DNA from: Bacteroidales bacterium UBA6377
GTDB lineage: Bacteria; Bacteroidota; Bacteroidia; Bacteroidales; UBA932
DNA: 59,749 bases
Assembly (NCBI GenBank): GCA_002438805.1
Contig: DJQV01000025.1
Coordinates: 1-59,749, forward strand
Direction of reading: 5' to 3'
The translations under genes were made by a program, and so were the position numbers. Positions 1 through 8,578 of this stretch are shown here, one piece after another. Within the stretch, counting starts at the first letter, position 1, and each line of letters starts with the position of its first letter. The notes beneath the pieces were generated by a model, which was not told the DNA's origin, made no database searches, and saw nothing but the letters and a program-made list of their open reading frames with translations.

Positions 1-1
1 C

Positions 2-727
2 TTCCTCGACGGCAAGTCCACGAGAATGGACCTCGTCTGCCGGCGAGAGGACAGCAGGACCTTCATAGTGGAGATGCAGCGCAGGCCCGAGAACGCCTTC
101 TTCGAGAGATGCGTGTACTACGGCGCCGGGGTATACCACACGGGGCTTTTGAGCAGGAAGACATACGAGGATGACCTGAAGCCGGTCTATATCGTTGGCA
201 TACTCAACTACTCCCTGCCGCACGAGGACGAGTCCCTCTGGGACACTGACAACATCGTCTCCTGTTACCGCTTCACGGAGAGCCGCACGGGAGAAGTTGC
301 GCCTGACACTATTTTGTGTATATTTGCGGAGCTGGAGAGGTTCACAAAGAGTGCTGCCGAGTGCGTGGACGACAGGGATGCGCTGTTCTGGCTTTTCCGC
401 CACAGCGGGGTGATGGAAGAGCTGCCGGAGGAGCTGAGGCACAGCAGTTTGGCAGAGGGTGTCACAGATGCCTGCGAGATAGCTGGCTTCTCCGTCGACA
501 AGAGGATTTTATACGAAAATGATATGATCACAGAACTTGATTTGGCATTGCGCTACGACTATGCGTTGGACAAGGGTAGAGCGGAAGGTCTCGCGGAAGG
601 CGAAGCCATCGGGGAAGCAAGAGAAAAATCCGCCATCGCCCGGCGGATGCTGAAAGCCGGGCTTCCGATCGACGTCATCGCCGAGTGCTCCGGCCTGTCG
701 AAAGACGAGGTGCGGACTCTGATCTAG
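2..727 (+). CDS. Rpn family recombination-promoting nuclease / PD-(D/E)XK transposase-like protein, 5' partial
   Basis: The reading frame is open from base 2, so the gene enters from outside the window; 241 residues are visible and the ATG at 26 is probably internal. The segment FLDGKSTRMDLVCRRED followed by FIVEMQRR carries the nuclease signature of this family (an Asp in a strand, then E-x-Q). The C-terminus has the Gly/Ala/Glu-rich helical stretch (DKGRAEGLAEGEAIGEA) usual in Rpn/PD-(D/E)XK nuclease family transposases of Bacteroidota, followed by a short helix-turn-helix-like tail. Family members are DNA endonucleases that raise recombination; in Bacteroidota they are often multicopy and their role is poorly known. 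The next 327 bases hold hairpin repeats. Confidence 0.85.
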   Translation, partial: FLDGKSTRMDLVCRREDSRTFIVEMQRRPENAFFERCVYYGAGVYHTGLLSRKTYEDDLKPVYIVGILNYSLPHEDESLWDTDNIVSCYRFTESRTGEVAPDTILCIFAELERFTKSAAECVDDRDALFWLFRHSGVMEELPEELRHSSLAEGVTDACEIAGFSVDKRILYENDMITELDLALRYDYALDKGRAEGLAEGEAIGEAREKSAIARRMLKAGLPIDVIAECSGLSKDEVRTLI

Positions 728-1054
728 AACGGCAAATATCCGCGCTTAAGGCACTTTCCTATCCCGAGCCACTCCGGTTTGTCCACCCAAACGCCACTTC
801 GCCCAGACAAACAGCCGGGAAGATAGGTTTTGTCCGGGGAAGACCGCTTTCGCCCGGACAAACGTCATCGGCGGCCAAGAAACGGCGCAGGCCAGACAGG
901 CACAGCTGTCGCCAGCACACCAGCCTGCCATGGATTCAGCTCATGACCTCGCCGGACCATAGTCAGCGCTGGCACCGGATGCGGACTCGGAAACTGTCTT
1001 GAATTTGCCTGCCCTAAATAAGAACAACTTCTAAATGTCGGAACCAATACCGAG
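728..1054. repeat. Intergenic region with two 35-base inverted-repeat units
   Basis: No gene is supported in this gap. It holds two 35-base units, 778-812 and 829-863. Each begins TTTGTCC and ends GACAAAC, so each can fold into a hairpin; the second has 7-base perfect arms (TTTGTCC/GGACAAA) extended by CGGG/CCCG-type pairs. The inner parts are related too, sharing an AA..CC.CTTTCGCCC-like core, so they look like two diverged copies of one element placed 51 bases apart. The core resembles the GTACGGGAAA..CTTTGCCGTAC hairpins near 47,518. Confidence 0.6.
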
Positions 1055-2173
1055 TCAAGACCCCGACCCAGTACCAGTGCCAGACTCAGAGCCAGTTGTG
1101 GAGCCAGAAGCAGCTGCACCAGCCGCAGCGCCGTCAGACGCAGAGTGCTCCGGGTGGACTTTGTGCCATTTGTCAAGGGCGAGCTGCTGCATGTCACGGA
1201 CCGTGTCCTTCTCGTCAACGATCTCGCTTCCGAGCAGCGTCTCGATTACGTCCTCAAGGGTCAGAATACCCTGGAAGCTGCCGTATTCATTGATTATCAC
1301 GGCTATCTGCTCGTCCTTGCTGAGCATCTCGTCCCAGATCTTGTCAAGAGGAGTGTCCTCGGCAAAAGAGGCGATGTCCCTCTTTATGCTGCCGAGAGTC
1401 TGGTCGAACTTGTCGTCGGCAAGCAGCTGCAGGGCATCCATTCTCAAAATATAACCCGTAATGTACTCGTCATTGTCGGCATATACAGGGATACGGCTAT
1501 GGTGAAGATAGCGCTTGTCCTTGTAGAAGGCCCGCATGGTCATGGACTCAGGTGCGATGGCCGCCACCACACGCGGGGTCATAGCATCAGAAGCGGTCAC
1601 CTCGTCCATGCTTATGAGGTTCTGGATGATGGCGTTCTCGTCCTCCTCAAGGTCGCCCTCCTCCTCGGCCACGTTGGCCATCGCGCTCACCTCCTCGCGG
1701 GAGACCACAGCCTCATTTGACTTCGGAGTGATGAGTTTGGAGAGGCCCTCGACCATGATCACAAGAGGGTACATGATGACAATCAGCACAGAGATCACCT
1801 TGGTGGCGAAGCCCATCAGGGATTTCCAGTAGGAAGTGCCTATGGTCTTCGGTATGATCTCGGAGAACACGAGGATGAGCACGGTGGTGATGATGCTTAT
1901 CAGACCGAACCACTGTGATCCGAACACCGCCGTCGCCTGTGCACCGACACCCGCGGCGCCGATAGTGTTGGCTATGGTGTTCAACGACAGGATGGCCGCG
2001 ATAGGGCGGGAACTCTCCTGCTTGAATTTCTTGAATTTGACGGCCGGCTTATATCCCTCCTCTTCCCTCATCGTGATATATGATATGGGGGTGGACATCA
2101 GGGTCGCCTCAAGCACCGAGCACATGAAAGAAATGCTCATGGCGCCAAGAAGATAAATTAACAATAGTGCCAT
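1055..2173 (-). CDS. CNNM/CorC-type membrane protein with CBS domain pair (hemolysin-C-like family)
   Basis: A 372-residue inner-membrane protein of the HlyC/CorC (CNNM) family, linked to divalent-cation (Mg2+/Co2+) transport or efflux. The first half is a CNNM-type transmembrane block (opening MALLLIYLLGAMSISF, with the family segment LVFSEIIPKTIG). Two CBS modules follow, marked by DAMTPR and by NEYGSFQGILTLEDVIE. The CorC_HlyC domain usually found after the CBS pair is missing, and the protein ends in about 29 residues of Ala/Ser/Gly/Thr low complexity. I chose the ATG at 2173 over one 75 bases upstream because a TATATTTG -7 box lies between them and the membrane helix begins at the later Met. 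Confidence 0.85.
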   Translation of the reverse strand: MALLLIYLLGAMSISFMCSVLEATLMSTPISYITMREEEGYKPAVKFKKFKQESSRPIAAILSLNTIANTIGAAGVGAQATAVFGSQWFGLISIITTVLILVFSEIIPKTIGTSYWKSLMGFATKVISVLIVIMYPLVIMVEGLSKLITPKSNEAVVSREEVSAMANVAEEEGDLEEDENAIIQNLISMDEVTASDAMTPRVVAAIAPESMTMRAFYKDKRYLHHSRIPVYADNDEYITGYILRMDALQLLADDKFDQTLGSIKRDIASFAEDTPLDKIWDEMLSKDEQIAVIINEYGSFQGILTLEDVIETLLGSEIVDEKDTVRDMQQLALDKWHKVHPEHSASDGAAAGAAASGSTTGSESGTGTGSGS

Positions 2174-2181
2174 AGATGCCG

Positions 2182-2189
2182 CAAATATA
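2182..2189 (-). promoter_or_regulatory. -7 promoter box TATATTTG for the CNNM gene
   Basis: Minus-strand TATATTTG fits the Bacteroidota -7 consensus TAnnTTTG. It ends 8 bases before the start codon, so transcription would start at or next to the ATG. No good -33 TTTG at 19-21 bases is seen. Confidence 0.5.
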
Positions 2190-2202
2190 ATGAAAATCAG
2201 AC

Positions 2203-2231
2203 AAAAAAAGGCCGGCACACCTGCGCCGGCC
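2203..2231 (-). terminator. Rho-independent terminator after the porin gene
   Basis: On the minus strand, GGCCGGC (2225-2231) pairs perfectly with GCCGGCC (2210-2216) across an 8-base loop and is followed by seven T. It lies just past the porin stop at 2254 and separates that operon from the CNNM gene. Confidence 0.85.
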
Positions 2232-2253
2232 AATACTTTATGATACAAAAAGC

Positions 2254-3495
2254 CTAGAAACTGTACTTAACCATCGCCTGAAGGCGGTTGTTGGTGACCC
2301 AATGCAGGTCCTGCGTGGCAAGGCCGGACTTGTCGGAGGAGCCGAACTTGCCGTACTGCGCGCTCGTGAGTTCATACTCAAGGGCGAACTGGATCTTGCC
2401 GAGATTGTAGACCACGGTCGGGGTGATCCTCCAGAGAGAATTGAGGTTGGAGAAACTGTTCTTGCTGAAATACAGCATGGATGGGTCCGCCAATTCCTCG
2501 GCAGTGCCGAAGTTCTTGACATAACCGGCGAAGAACACTCCCTGAAGTTTCCTCCCGTAACGCACACTCACCCAGGAAGAAGAGTTGCGGGTCGGGGTGT
2601 AATCCCAACTGCCGTCGGAGTTGATGGCGGAGACCCCATAACCGCCGTTGAAATTGAGGTGCTCACCGGCCTGCGCGAAAGTGCTCTTGGCACGCAGCAT
2701 CAGTTTGTCCTCCGAATACTGGAGATAGACATACGGAGTGAGGGTGGTGATGCGGTCGCTGACCTTCTTTGTGCCGGCCTCATCATAGCGGCGCGGCTTG
2801 ATGGAGAGCATGTCCACGCCGGCACGGGCGAGGAAACCGCCATCCTTGTAGTTCAGCCCAAGGTAGAGTTCCGGGATGCAGCCGTATTTGATATAGTTGG
2901 CCGACTGTCCGCCAGGGCCGGCCGAGTTGTACTGCATCTGCCAGATGGCGGCTGCGCTGAGGGAGAAACCCCCGCCGACACCATAGTCCACAAGAACCAT
3001 AGGGGAACGGTTGAACGCATTGAACGGAGCACCGGCGTTGAGGGAAACGACATCAGGCATATCGGCGGCCAGCGGATGCCAGGCCTGGCCGATTTTGAGC
3101 CCCACGCTACCCTTTTTCATGGTCATATATGCCTGACGCAGACGCAGGAAAGCGGTTCCGGAAACCCCCGTGACACCGGCATAGAAATCGGCCTCGATCT
3201 TGGCCCCGGCCTTCCAGCCCTCAACCTCATAGCCGCTCACATCAAGCCCCAGACGGGAAGTGAGGGCGGCAAAACGGAATGAGCTCACCTCGTTGAGGTC
3301 AACCCCGTCAACCATCTTTTCATCCTTTGGCAAGTAGGTGAACAGGTCCTCCGTACCGGCCACGGTCTCACGGCTGTCGTAGGCGAAATAGTTGCGCACG
3401 AAGCCGTACCACTTCAACTGAGCGCCGCCCTGCGCAAAGGCGGAGGCGGCGGTCAGAGAGAGAAGTGATACTGCAAGTATCTTCTTTATGTCCAT
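2254..3495 (-). CDS. Outer-membrane beta-barrel porin (Bacteroidales type, partner of the SLC13 transporter)
   Basis: A 413-residue secreted protein. The ATG at 3495 gives a classical signal peptide (MDIKKILAVSLLSLTAASA, cleaved near FAQ) and lies 1 base after the stop of the SLC13 gene; an upstream in-frame start would overlap that gene. The mature part begins with LKWYGFVRNYFAYDSRE, typical of a Bacteroidales outer-membrane protein family, alternates aromatic and polar strands, and ends in Phe (AMVKYSF), the usual last residue of barrels folded by BAM. The tight coupling to a dicarboxylate/anion transporter suggests it is the matching outer-membrane pore, comparable in role to DcaP porins; that role is inference. 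Confidence 0.75.
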   Translation of the reverse strand: MDIKKILAVSLLSLTAASAFAQGGAQLKWYGFVRNYFAYDSRETVAGTEDLFTYLPKDEKMVDGVDLNEVSSFRFAALTSRLGLDVSGYEVEGWKAGAKIEADFYAGVTGVSGTAFLRLRQAYMTMKKGSVGLKIGQAWHPLAADMPDVVSLNAGAPFNAFNRSPMVLVDYGVGGGFSLSAAAIWQMQYNSAGPGGQSANYIKYGCIPELYLGLNYKDGGFLARAGVDMLSIKPRRYDEAGTKKVSDRITTLTPYVYLQYSEDKLMLRAKSTFAQAGEHLNFNGGYGVSAINSDGSWDYTPTRNSSSWVSVRYGRKLQGVFFAGYVKNFGTAEELADPSMLYFSKNSFSNLNSLWRITPTVVYNLGKIQFALEYELTSAQYGKFGSSDKSGLATQDLHWVTNNRLQAMVKYSF

Positions 3496-3496
3496 A

Positions 3497-4948
3497 TTAT
3501 GCTGTAAAAGGGAATATCTTTGTAAGCAGGAAGTATCCGAGGACAAATCCTACCACGCCGATGATTATGCCCACCTTGGCCATGTCTTTGGTCTGCACCA
3601 GACCGGTGGAAGCCGCGATGGCGTTCGGCGGAGTGGAGATAGGGAAAAGCATGGCGATGGAGGCGCACACGGCGATGAACGGAATCATGGCGTACATACC
3701 TCCGAGGCCCACGAACTGCGCGTTGTTGGCAGCAGAAGGGTCGGACATCGCAGTGCCCACAACCACAAGGATCGGCACGAGAAGGGCCGCAGTGGCGGAG
3801 TTGCTGATGAAGTTGGAAAGGAAGTAGCAGATGAATCCGGCTACCACCATCACAAGCACCACATTCATCGTGCTGAACGGAATCGCGTTGATGAGGGTGG
3901 CGGCAAGGCCTGTCTTGTTGAGACCGGTACCGAGGGCGAAACCTCCGGCCACGAGCCAGAGCACGCTCCAGTTGATCTCCTTGATCTCGTCCTTGGAGAA
4001 GACTCCGGTGCAGGTATATACTGCAAGAGGGATGAGCGCCACGATGTTGGAGTTGATGCCGGTTATGGACTCAGTCACCCAGAGGAGAATGGTCACGAAG
4101 AAGGTGATCCATGCGACATAAGTTCTCCAGTCCTTCTTGCCGGCCTTGGACTCGATCTTCAGCTCAATCCTGTCGGACTTGAAAGGGAAGAACAGTTGGA
4201 GAAGAACCCAGGCGATGGCTATCATGATGATGACGAACGGCACCATTCTGGTCATCCAGTCCACGAAGCTGATGGTGTAACCGGCGTTCTCAAGGGCCCC
4301 GAGCGCGATGGCGTTAGGAGGGGTGCCGATAGGGGTGCCGATACCGCCGAGATTGGCGGCGACAGGGATGGAGAGGGCGAGGCCCACTTTGCCGGTCTCA
4401 TCGTCCGGAAGGGACTTGAGCACAGGGGCGAGGAACGCGAGCATCATCGCGGCGGTGGCGGTGTTGCTCATGAACATCGAGAACACACTGATGACGATGA
4501 GGAAGCCGAGGAGCACGAACTTCGGACGCTTGCCGAACATCCCGAGAAGGAACTTGGCTATGGCCGCGTCCATCCCGTACTTGGAAGCCACGATGGCGAG
4601 GACGAATCCGCCCATGAAGAGCATCACCACAGGATCGGCGAAAGAAGCCATGATGCTCTTGTAGTCAACGAGAGTGCCGGCCTCAGGGTCGCAGAAAATC
4701 TTTATGCCCTTGTTGGATACCGTCAGGAGCATCACGACAATGACAATGAGGGAAGTGGTCCAGTTCGGGATGATCTCGAACATCCACATGAGGGCTGCGA
4801 AGATGAAGATGGCGATCATCCTCTGCTGCACTACAGTGAGACCCTCGATACCGAAGGCGCTGACAGGCAGGGCCCAGAGAAGAATTGTAACGATCAGCAC
4901 AAGGGGCAGAAGGACACAATACTTTACTGAAAATTTGGAGTTTGACAT
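3497..4948 (-). CDS. SLC13/DASS-family anion (di/tricarboxylate) transporter
   Basis: A 483-residue inner-membrane transporter with about 11-12 hydrophobic segments. The two inverted halves of the DASS fold each show their signature: MFMSNTATAAMM in the first half and SNFISNSATAALLVP in the second, the Ser-Asn-Thr/Ser motifs that bind Na+ and the carboxylate substrate. Family members import C4/C5-dicarboxylates, citrate or sulfate; the substrate cannot be read here. The start at 4948 (MSNSKFSVKYCVLLP) is preferred over one 45 bases upstream because a TAAATTTG box lies further upstream still and the first helix follows directly. It leads a two-gene operon with the porin. Confidence 0.88.
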   Translation of the reverse strand: MSNSKFSVKYCVLLPLVLIVTILLWALPVSAFGIEGLTVVQQRMIAIFIFAALMWMFEIIPNWTTSLIVIVVMLLTVSNKGIKIFCDPEAGTLVDYKSIMASFADPVVMLFMGGFVLAIVASKYGMDAAIAKFLLGMFGKRPKFVLLGFLIVISVFSMFMSNTATAAMMLAFLAPVLKSLPDDETGKVGLALSIPVAANLGGIGTPIGTPPNAIALGALENAGYTISFVDWMTRMVPFVIIMIAIAWVLLQLFFPFKSDRIELKIESKAGKKDWRTYVAWITFFVTILLWVTESITGINSNIVALIPLAVYTCTGVFSKDEIKEINWSVLWLVAGGFALGTGLNKTGLAATLINAIPFSTMNVVLVMVVAGFICYFLSNFISNSATAALLVPILVVVGTAMSDPSAANNAQFVGLGGMYAMIPFIAVCASIAMLFPISTPPNAIAASTGLVQTKDMAKVGIIIGVVGFVLGYFLLTKIFPFTA

Positions 4949-4990
4949 TAGTGTGTTATCTAAATAAATTATCTTCAGCCGTAAGCGCCG

Positions 4991-4998
4991 CAAATTTA
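4991..4998 (-). promoter_or_regulatory. -7 promoter box TAAATTTG for the SLC13-porin operon
   Basis: Minus-strand TAAATTTG matches TAnnTTTG about 42 bases before the chosen start at 4948. No clear -33 TTTG is visible at the expected spacing. Confidence 0.45.
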
Positions 4999-5009
4999 GG
5001 AATTAAAAA

Positions 5010-5064
5010 CGTAAAAAAGAAACGGGAGAGCACCCTTTGACGGCACTCCCCCGCAAGCTTGCGG
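5010..5064 (-). terminator. Terminator region after the FISUMP gene, with an adjacent perfect palindrome
   Basis: Read on the minus strand, a hairpin between GGGAGTGC (5043-5050) and GCTCTCCC (5024-5031) is followed by a T-rich run, a likely end of the TonB operon. Directly before it is the perfect 14-base palindrome CCGCAAGCTTGCGG (5051-5064). Confidence 0.6.
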
Positions 5065-5073
5065 ACATCCGGT

Positions 5074-5868
5074 CTAATTGTCCTTGACGCAACGCACGGC
5101 GCAGCCGAAACGATAGCCCGAATAGGCGATATTCAGGGTGCCGTTGACACGGTTGGTCATCACAGAATAGTACTGGAAATTGGTGATATTGCCGCTCTTG
5201 TCCGTCGCAGCCTTATAGGCGGAAGAGCCGAGGATATACTCCGTATTCATCTTCCTGTCCGGAGCCTTGCCGGTGGCACCGCTGAGGGTTCCCTTCACGG
5301 CAGCTTTATTGGTTACGTTGACCATACCGGTGACAGGGAACACAAGCCCGTCGGCAGCGGCCTTCTTGATGGAGCCGAAACCCTTAAGGTCGGCATCGTA
5401 GTACGGAGCCTCAGGATTGTCAGGGATCACCTTGCTGTTTGAGGTGTGGCCGATAAGGGTGAACCAGTCATCGAAGTCAGGAATGTGCCAGCCTTCCGGG
5501 CAGATGCCGCGCACCTTTGCGAACTTGTCATAATTGTCAGCGGTCACGGCCTCTCCGAAAGCCACATCGGCAGAGTAAAGATAGCCCGCCTCAGCCACGG
5601 CAGTCTTGTCGAAAGACATGTTGGTGCCGTCGGTGGTGACAGGATACCATACGCCTGTAATGTTGTTGACATCGTCTGAGACGGTCAGTCCCTCAGGGAC
5701 GTAGCGGAGATTCTCCGCCATCCAGTATTTGCCGTCGGCGAGCTGCACGACCTTGTAGGTCTCGCCCTGATAGGTGATTGAAGTCAGAGGTCCTTCCTCC
5801 TCCTTCTTGCAGGAAACGGCCGCCACAAAAGAGAGCAGCGCGATTCCGAGAATTGCTTTTGTCTTCAT
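5074..5868 (-). CDS. FISUMP-domain lipoprotein
   Basis: A 264-residue predicted lipoprotein: signal peptide with lipobox ending at Cys20 (AAVSC) followed by KKEEE. The segments DGKYWMAENLRYVP, GICPEGWHIPDFDDW and the C-terminal GYRFGCAVRCVKDN are hallmarks of the Fibrobacter succinogenes major paralogous (FISUMP) domain, an extracytoplasmic fold of unknown biochemistry related to sulfatase-modifying C-type-lectin-like folds. It is the last gene of the TonB operon, 12 bases after the DUF6850 gene. The charged residues after the Cys suggest surface display, which is inference. Confidence 0.85.
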   Translation of the reverse strand: MKTKAILGIALLSFVAAVSCKKEEEGPLTSITYQGETYKVVQLADGKYWMAENLRYVPEGLTVSDDVNNITGVWYPVTTDGTNMSFDKTAVAEAGYLYSADVAFGEAVTADNYDKFAKVRGICPEGWHIPDFDDWFTLIGHTSNSKVIPDNPEAPYYDADLKGFGSIKKAAADGLVFPVTGMVNVTNKAAVKGTLSGATGKAPDRKMNTEYILGSSAYKAATDKSGNITNFQYYSVMTNRVNGTLNIAYSGYRFGCAVRCVKDN

Positions 5869-5880
5869 TGTACTGTGTTG

Positions 5881-7407
5881 TTAAAAGTTGTATCCGAGTT
5901 TGACTCCGGCGTCCCAACGGAACGGCCCGGAGAGATATTCCGCTTCAAAAGCGCGGGCATAGTCCCAGAAAGCCTGGGCGTACAAGGTACGGAAGAAATA
6001 CCAGCGCAATGAAACAGATGCGCAAAGGCGCGGCACCGTTGCATATTCCGAAGCGGCATCATACCAGTCCTGAAGACGGTAAGCCGCTGATACTAAGGAA
6101 GACGTGTCACCTGCAAGGCGCATTTCGTCCGTAGCGCTGCCCCTCTTATAGGCAGCTCCGGCCCCTATTTCGAAAGTCCCTAGACGTACGAGAGCATCAG
6201 CGAATGCAGACCAGGTGTGCTGCTCACGGGTGTAGACATAAGGGTAGAGAGGAGTTGAGATCTCCTGAAGCAGACCATAAGACACGCCGGAGCGCAGCTC
6301 GACCGTCTCTCCGACATATTCATATTCCAGGGACGAGCCGATGGAGTTGCGGCGGTAGATGTTGTTGCTGCCATAGTTGCGGGTGATGGTGACACCGCCC
6401 TCGACGACCTTGTCGAGGACGCTCTCGCGGTTGGAAAGGCGCTGCCACTCTCCGAGGAGACGGATGACATGCCGGCCCGGGCGCAGCTCAAAGCGCGCGG
6501 AGGCCGAAGGGCCGGAATAGCGGTACCAGATGGTCTGCCTCTCGCCCACCCTGCCGCGAAGATAGCGGAAAGATGCCTCGGCATAGACGGAGCGGCACGG
6601 CTGCAGCTGCGCTGCAGCCCCGAGAGCGTCCTGCACTACGGGCAGGCCGCTCACGCCCGGCTCGCTGAGCCGCGTGCCGCTCCCCGTCCACGCCTGCAGA
6701 TTGCCAAGGTACAGCCCCTCGTTGAAAAAAGCCGTCGGGGCGTTCTGCGCCGACCCGATCTGCTCCGCGGAGACCGTCTCCGTGTTTCTCTCATATATCG
6801 CGGACACTCCTACGGCAAAATCCCTATCGTAATACATCAGCGAAGGAGTCACCACCATGTCCAGTGCATATCCCGTGTAGCGCAGATCCTTGAGTTTCGC
6901 CGCATTGCGCGAAGTGAAATCAAGACCTGCCCCGACCCTCCACTGCGGCGCCACGTCCACGGAGAGGGCCCCGTACATATTATATGTCTGATACGTCTTG
7001 CGCCCCGGCGTGAACTCAAGCACATCCACAGGGAACCTCCCGCTGCCCATCATCATGGATCCGCAGGCATCATACGCCTCCTTGTCCTCAAAAGAGAAAG
7101 CCCCCCTCATGGAGAACTTCTCCAGATGGGTCAGCGTCCTGGCCTGCGCGGAAGCCGCCCATTCGGTGGCGGCATCACTGCGGCTGCGGAAATCCCCGCT
7201 GCGGTACACTCCCCCGGCCTCCGCGTTGGAGAAGGCGGTGCTGTCCTGCCTCATGCCCGCGGCATTGACTCCGGAGTTCCACGGGTTGACGCGGATGAGC
7301 GTCTCATAACGCTGCTGCGCCCCCGCCGCAAGGCTCAGGCACACTCCGGCCGCACACAGTGCCAGACGCCGGGTGCTATTCTTTGATTGACTGTGACTCA
7401 CGCTCAT
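5881..7407 (-). CDS. DUF6850-type outer-membrane beta-barrel protein
   Basis: About 508 residues with an N-terminal signal peptide (LALCAAGVCLSLAAGAQ). The mature protein is a string of amphipathic strands rich in Tyr, Trp and Arg, with WRVGAGLDFTSRNAAKL and a C-terminal Phe (GVKLGYNF), as expected for a BAM-inserted barrel. Its look and position after a DUF4876 gene fit the DUF6850 family, always found next to TonB receptors in Bacteroidota. The function is unknown. The start (7407) overlaps the end of the DUF4876 gene by about 32 bases; a second ATG 9 bases upstream is also possible. Confidence 0.78.
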   Translation of the reverse strand: MSVSHSQSKNSTRRLALCAAGVCLSLAAGAQQRYETLIRVNPWNSGVNAAGMRQDSTAFSNAEAGGVYRSGDFRSRSDAATEWAASAQARTLTHLEKFSMRGAFSFEDKEAYDACGSMMMGSGRFPVDVLEFTPGRKTYQTYNMYGALSVDVAPQWRVGAGLDFTSRNAAKLKDLRYTGYALDMVVTPSLMYYDRDFAVGVSAIYERNTETVSAEQIGSAQNAPTAFFNEGLYLGNLQAWTGSGTRLSEPGVSGLPVVQDALGAAAQLQPCRSVYAEASFRYLRGRVGERQTIWYRYSGPSASARFELRPGRHVIRLLGEWQRLSNRESVLDKVVEGGVTITRNYGSNNIYRRNSIGSSLEYEYVGETVELRSGVSYGLLQEISTPLYPYVYTREQHTWSAFADALVRLGTFEIGAGAAYKRGSATDEMRLAGDTSSLVSAAYRLQDWYDAASEYATVPRLCASVSLRWYFFRTLYAQAFWDYARAFEAEYLSGPFRWDAGVKLGYNF

Positions 7408-8578
7408 AGAAATCATTTCCGCTGTTGTTTGTATCCATCAGGACCTCGTATCCGAGTTCAGCCGAACGGCTCTCGTTGACCTTGCGCATCAGGGTCCTGC
7501 CCTCGTGTACGTTGGACAGGGTCACGTAAGATGCGTCGATGGATGAGTTGATGCGTTTCTTGTTGGCCGAAGACTGGCCGTTGAAGACCTCGACCCCGTC
7601 TATCACCCACCCGTTGGGCACACAGACCACCTTGTCTTTGGAACTGCCCGGCTTGTAGATCACATTGTCGCTTCCGGAAACGAACTCCTGTATCGTCTGC
7701 CCTTCGGCACGGAATATCACGACCGCCGGGGAGTTGATCGAGAATGTGTAGGCGTTGGACTGCCCGGTCTTTATGACCACATTCATATAACGGTCGCGCT
7801 GCACCTTGTCGCCGGGGGCAGGATGATATTTCGTGTTCGGGAAATATGTCGGGCTGTAGCAGGCGAAGACGTCGCTGCGGTTGAGATTGACTGACAGGGG
7901 GTACTGGGCGGTGTGGTCGATCGCCCCCATGATGGCCACTATTGCATCCTGCCCCTTTTCCAGCGGGAAGCTCTTCCCGTCCCCGGGGAACTGCCACACG
8001 GCCTGGATGACAGGGCTGAATTCGATGTCATCCTCCCAGACGGTGGCTGAGTTGGAGTTGTAGGGGTCCAGCGTCCCGAAGCACAGGCTGTCGAGGTAGA
8101 CGGTGTGATCAGTGTTGTTGTGCAGGATCATGTAACTGTCTGACTGATACGTCCCCTCCTGCGGAAGTTTCATGCAGCCGCCGCAGTATATCTCCTTTAT
8201 GACGATGTCACCGGAACGGCTTTCCTTGAGAGGCAAGTCCAGCGACACCTCCCCGGCAGAGAGGACAATCCCGCTCTTGGATGCGTTGAAATGCAGGCCG
8301 TCTATGTCCGCCGAGACGCTGACCATGTACAGACCGGCTGGAAGCCGCAGGGAGACAGAGCCGGAAGCATCGCAGAGGGCGGTATAGGAAGAGTTGTCGT
8401 TGACATTGGTCACAGCAACCTCCACTCCCGTCAAATCCTTCCCCGAGTATGGGGCGGGAAGAGTCAGACGGAAAGAAAACGTCTGGAGATCAGCCTCGTA
8501 AGGATTCTCTCCGGTGAGATCCATACATGATGAGAGCAGCAGCGGCAGGGCCGCAAGGAGCATAAGGATCTTCTTCAT
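7376..8578 (-). CDS. DUF4876-domain lipoprotein
   Basis: A 400-residue predicted lipoprotein with a lipobox at Cys18 (LLLSSC) and the start chosen so that ATG overlaps the TGA of the TonB receptor (ATGA), a sign of translational coupling. An N-terminal Ig-like/carboxypeptidase-regulatory-like part (to about residue 115) is followed by the DUF4876 region (GDIVIKEIYCGGCMK, SDSYMILHNNTDHTVYLDSL), which resembles lamin-tail/beta-sandwich surface domains. It likely sits at the cell surface beside the receptor as an accessory ligand-binding lipoprotein, by analogy with SusD; that role is inference. Confidence 0.82.
   Translation of the reverse strand: MKKILMLLAALPLLLSSCMDLTGENPYEADLQTFSFRLTLPAPYSGKDLTGVEVAVTNVNDNSSYTALCDASGSVSLRLPAGLYMVSVSADIDGLHFNASKSGIVLSAGEVSLDLPLKESRSGDIVIKEIYCGGCMKLPQEGTYQSDSYMILHNNTDHTVYLDSLCFGTLDPYNSNSATVWEDDIEFSPVIQAVWQFPGDGKSFPLEKGQDAIVAIMGAIDHTAQYPLSVNLNRSDVFACYSPTYFPNTKYHPAPGDKVQRDRYMNVVIKTGQSNAYTFSINSPAVVIFRAEGQTIQEFVSGSDNVIYKPGSSKDKVVCVPNGWVIDGVEVFNGQSSANKKRINSSIDASYVTLSNVHEGRTLMRKVNESRSAELGYEVLMDTNNSGNDFYERESQSIKE

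Noticed and set aside
3488..4930. 480-codon open frame on the plus strand opposite the SLC13 gene
   Set aside because: Its protein is His/Glu/Gly-rich with no fold, and the minus strand holds a clear transporter. Long antisense frames are expected in GC-rich DNA.
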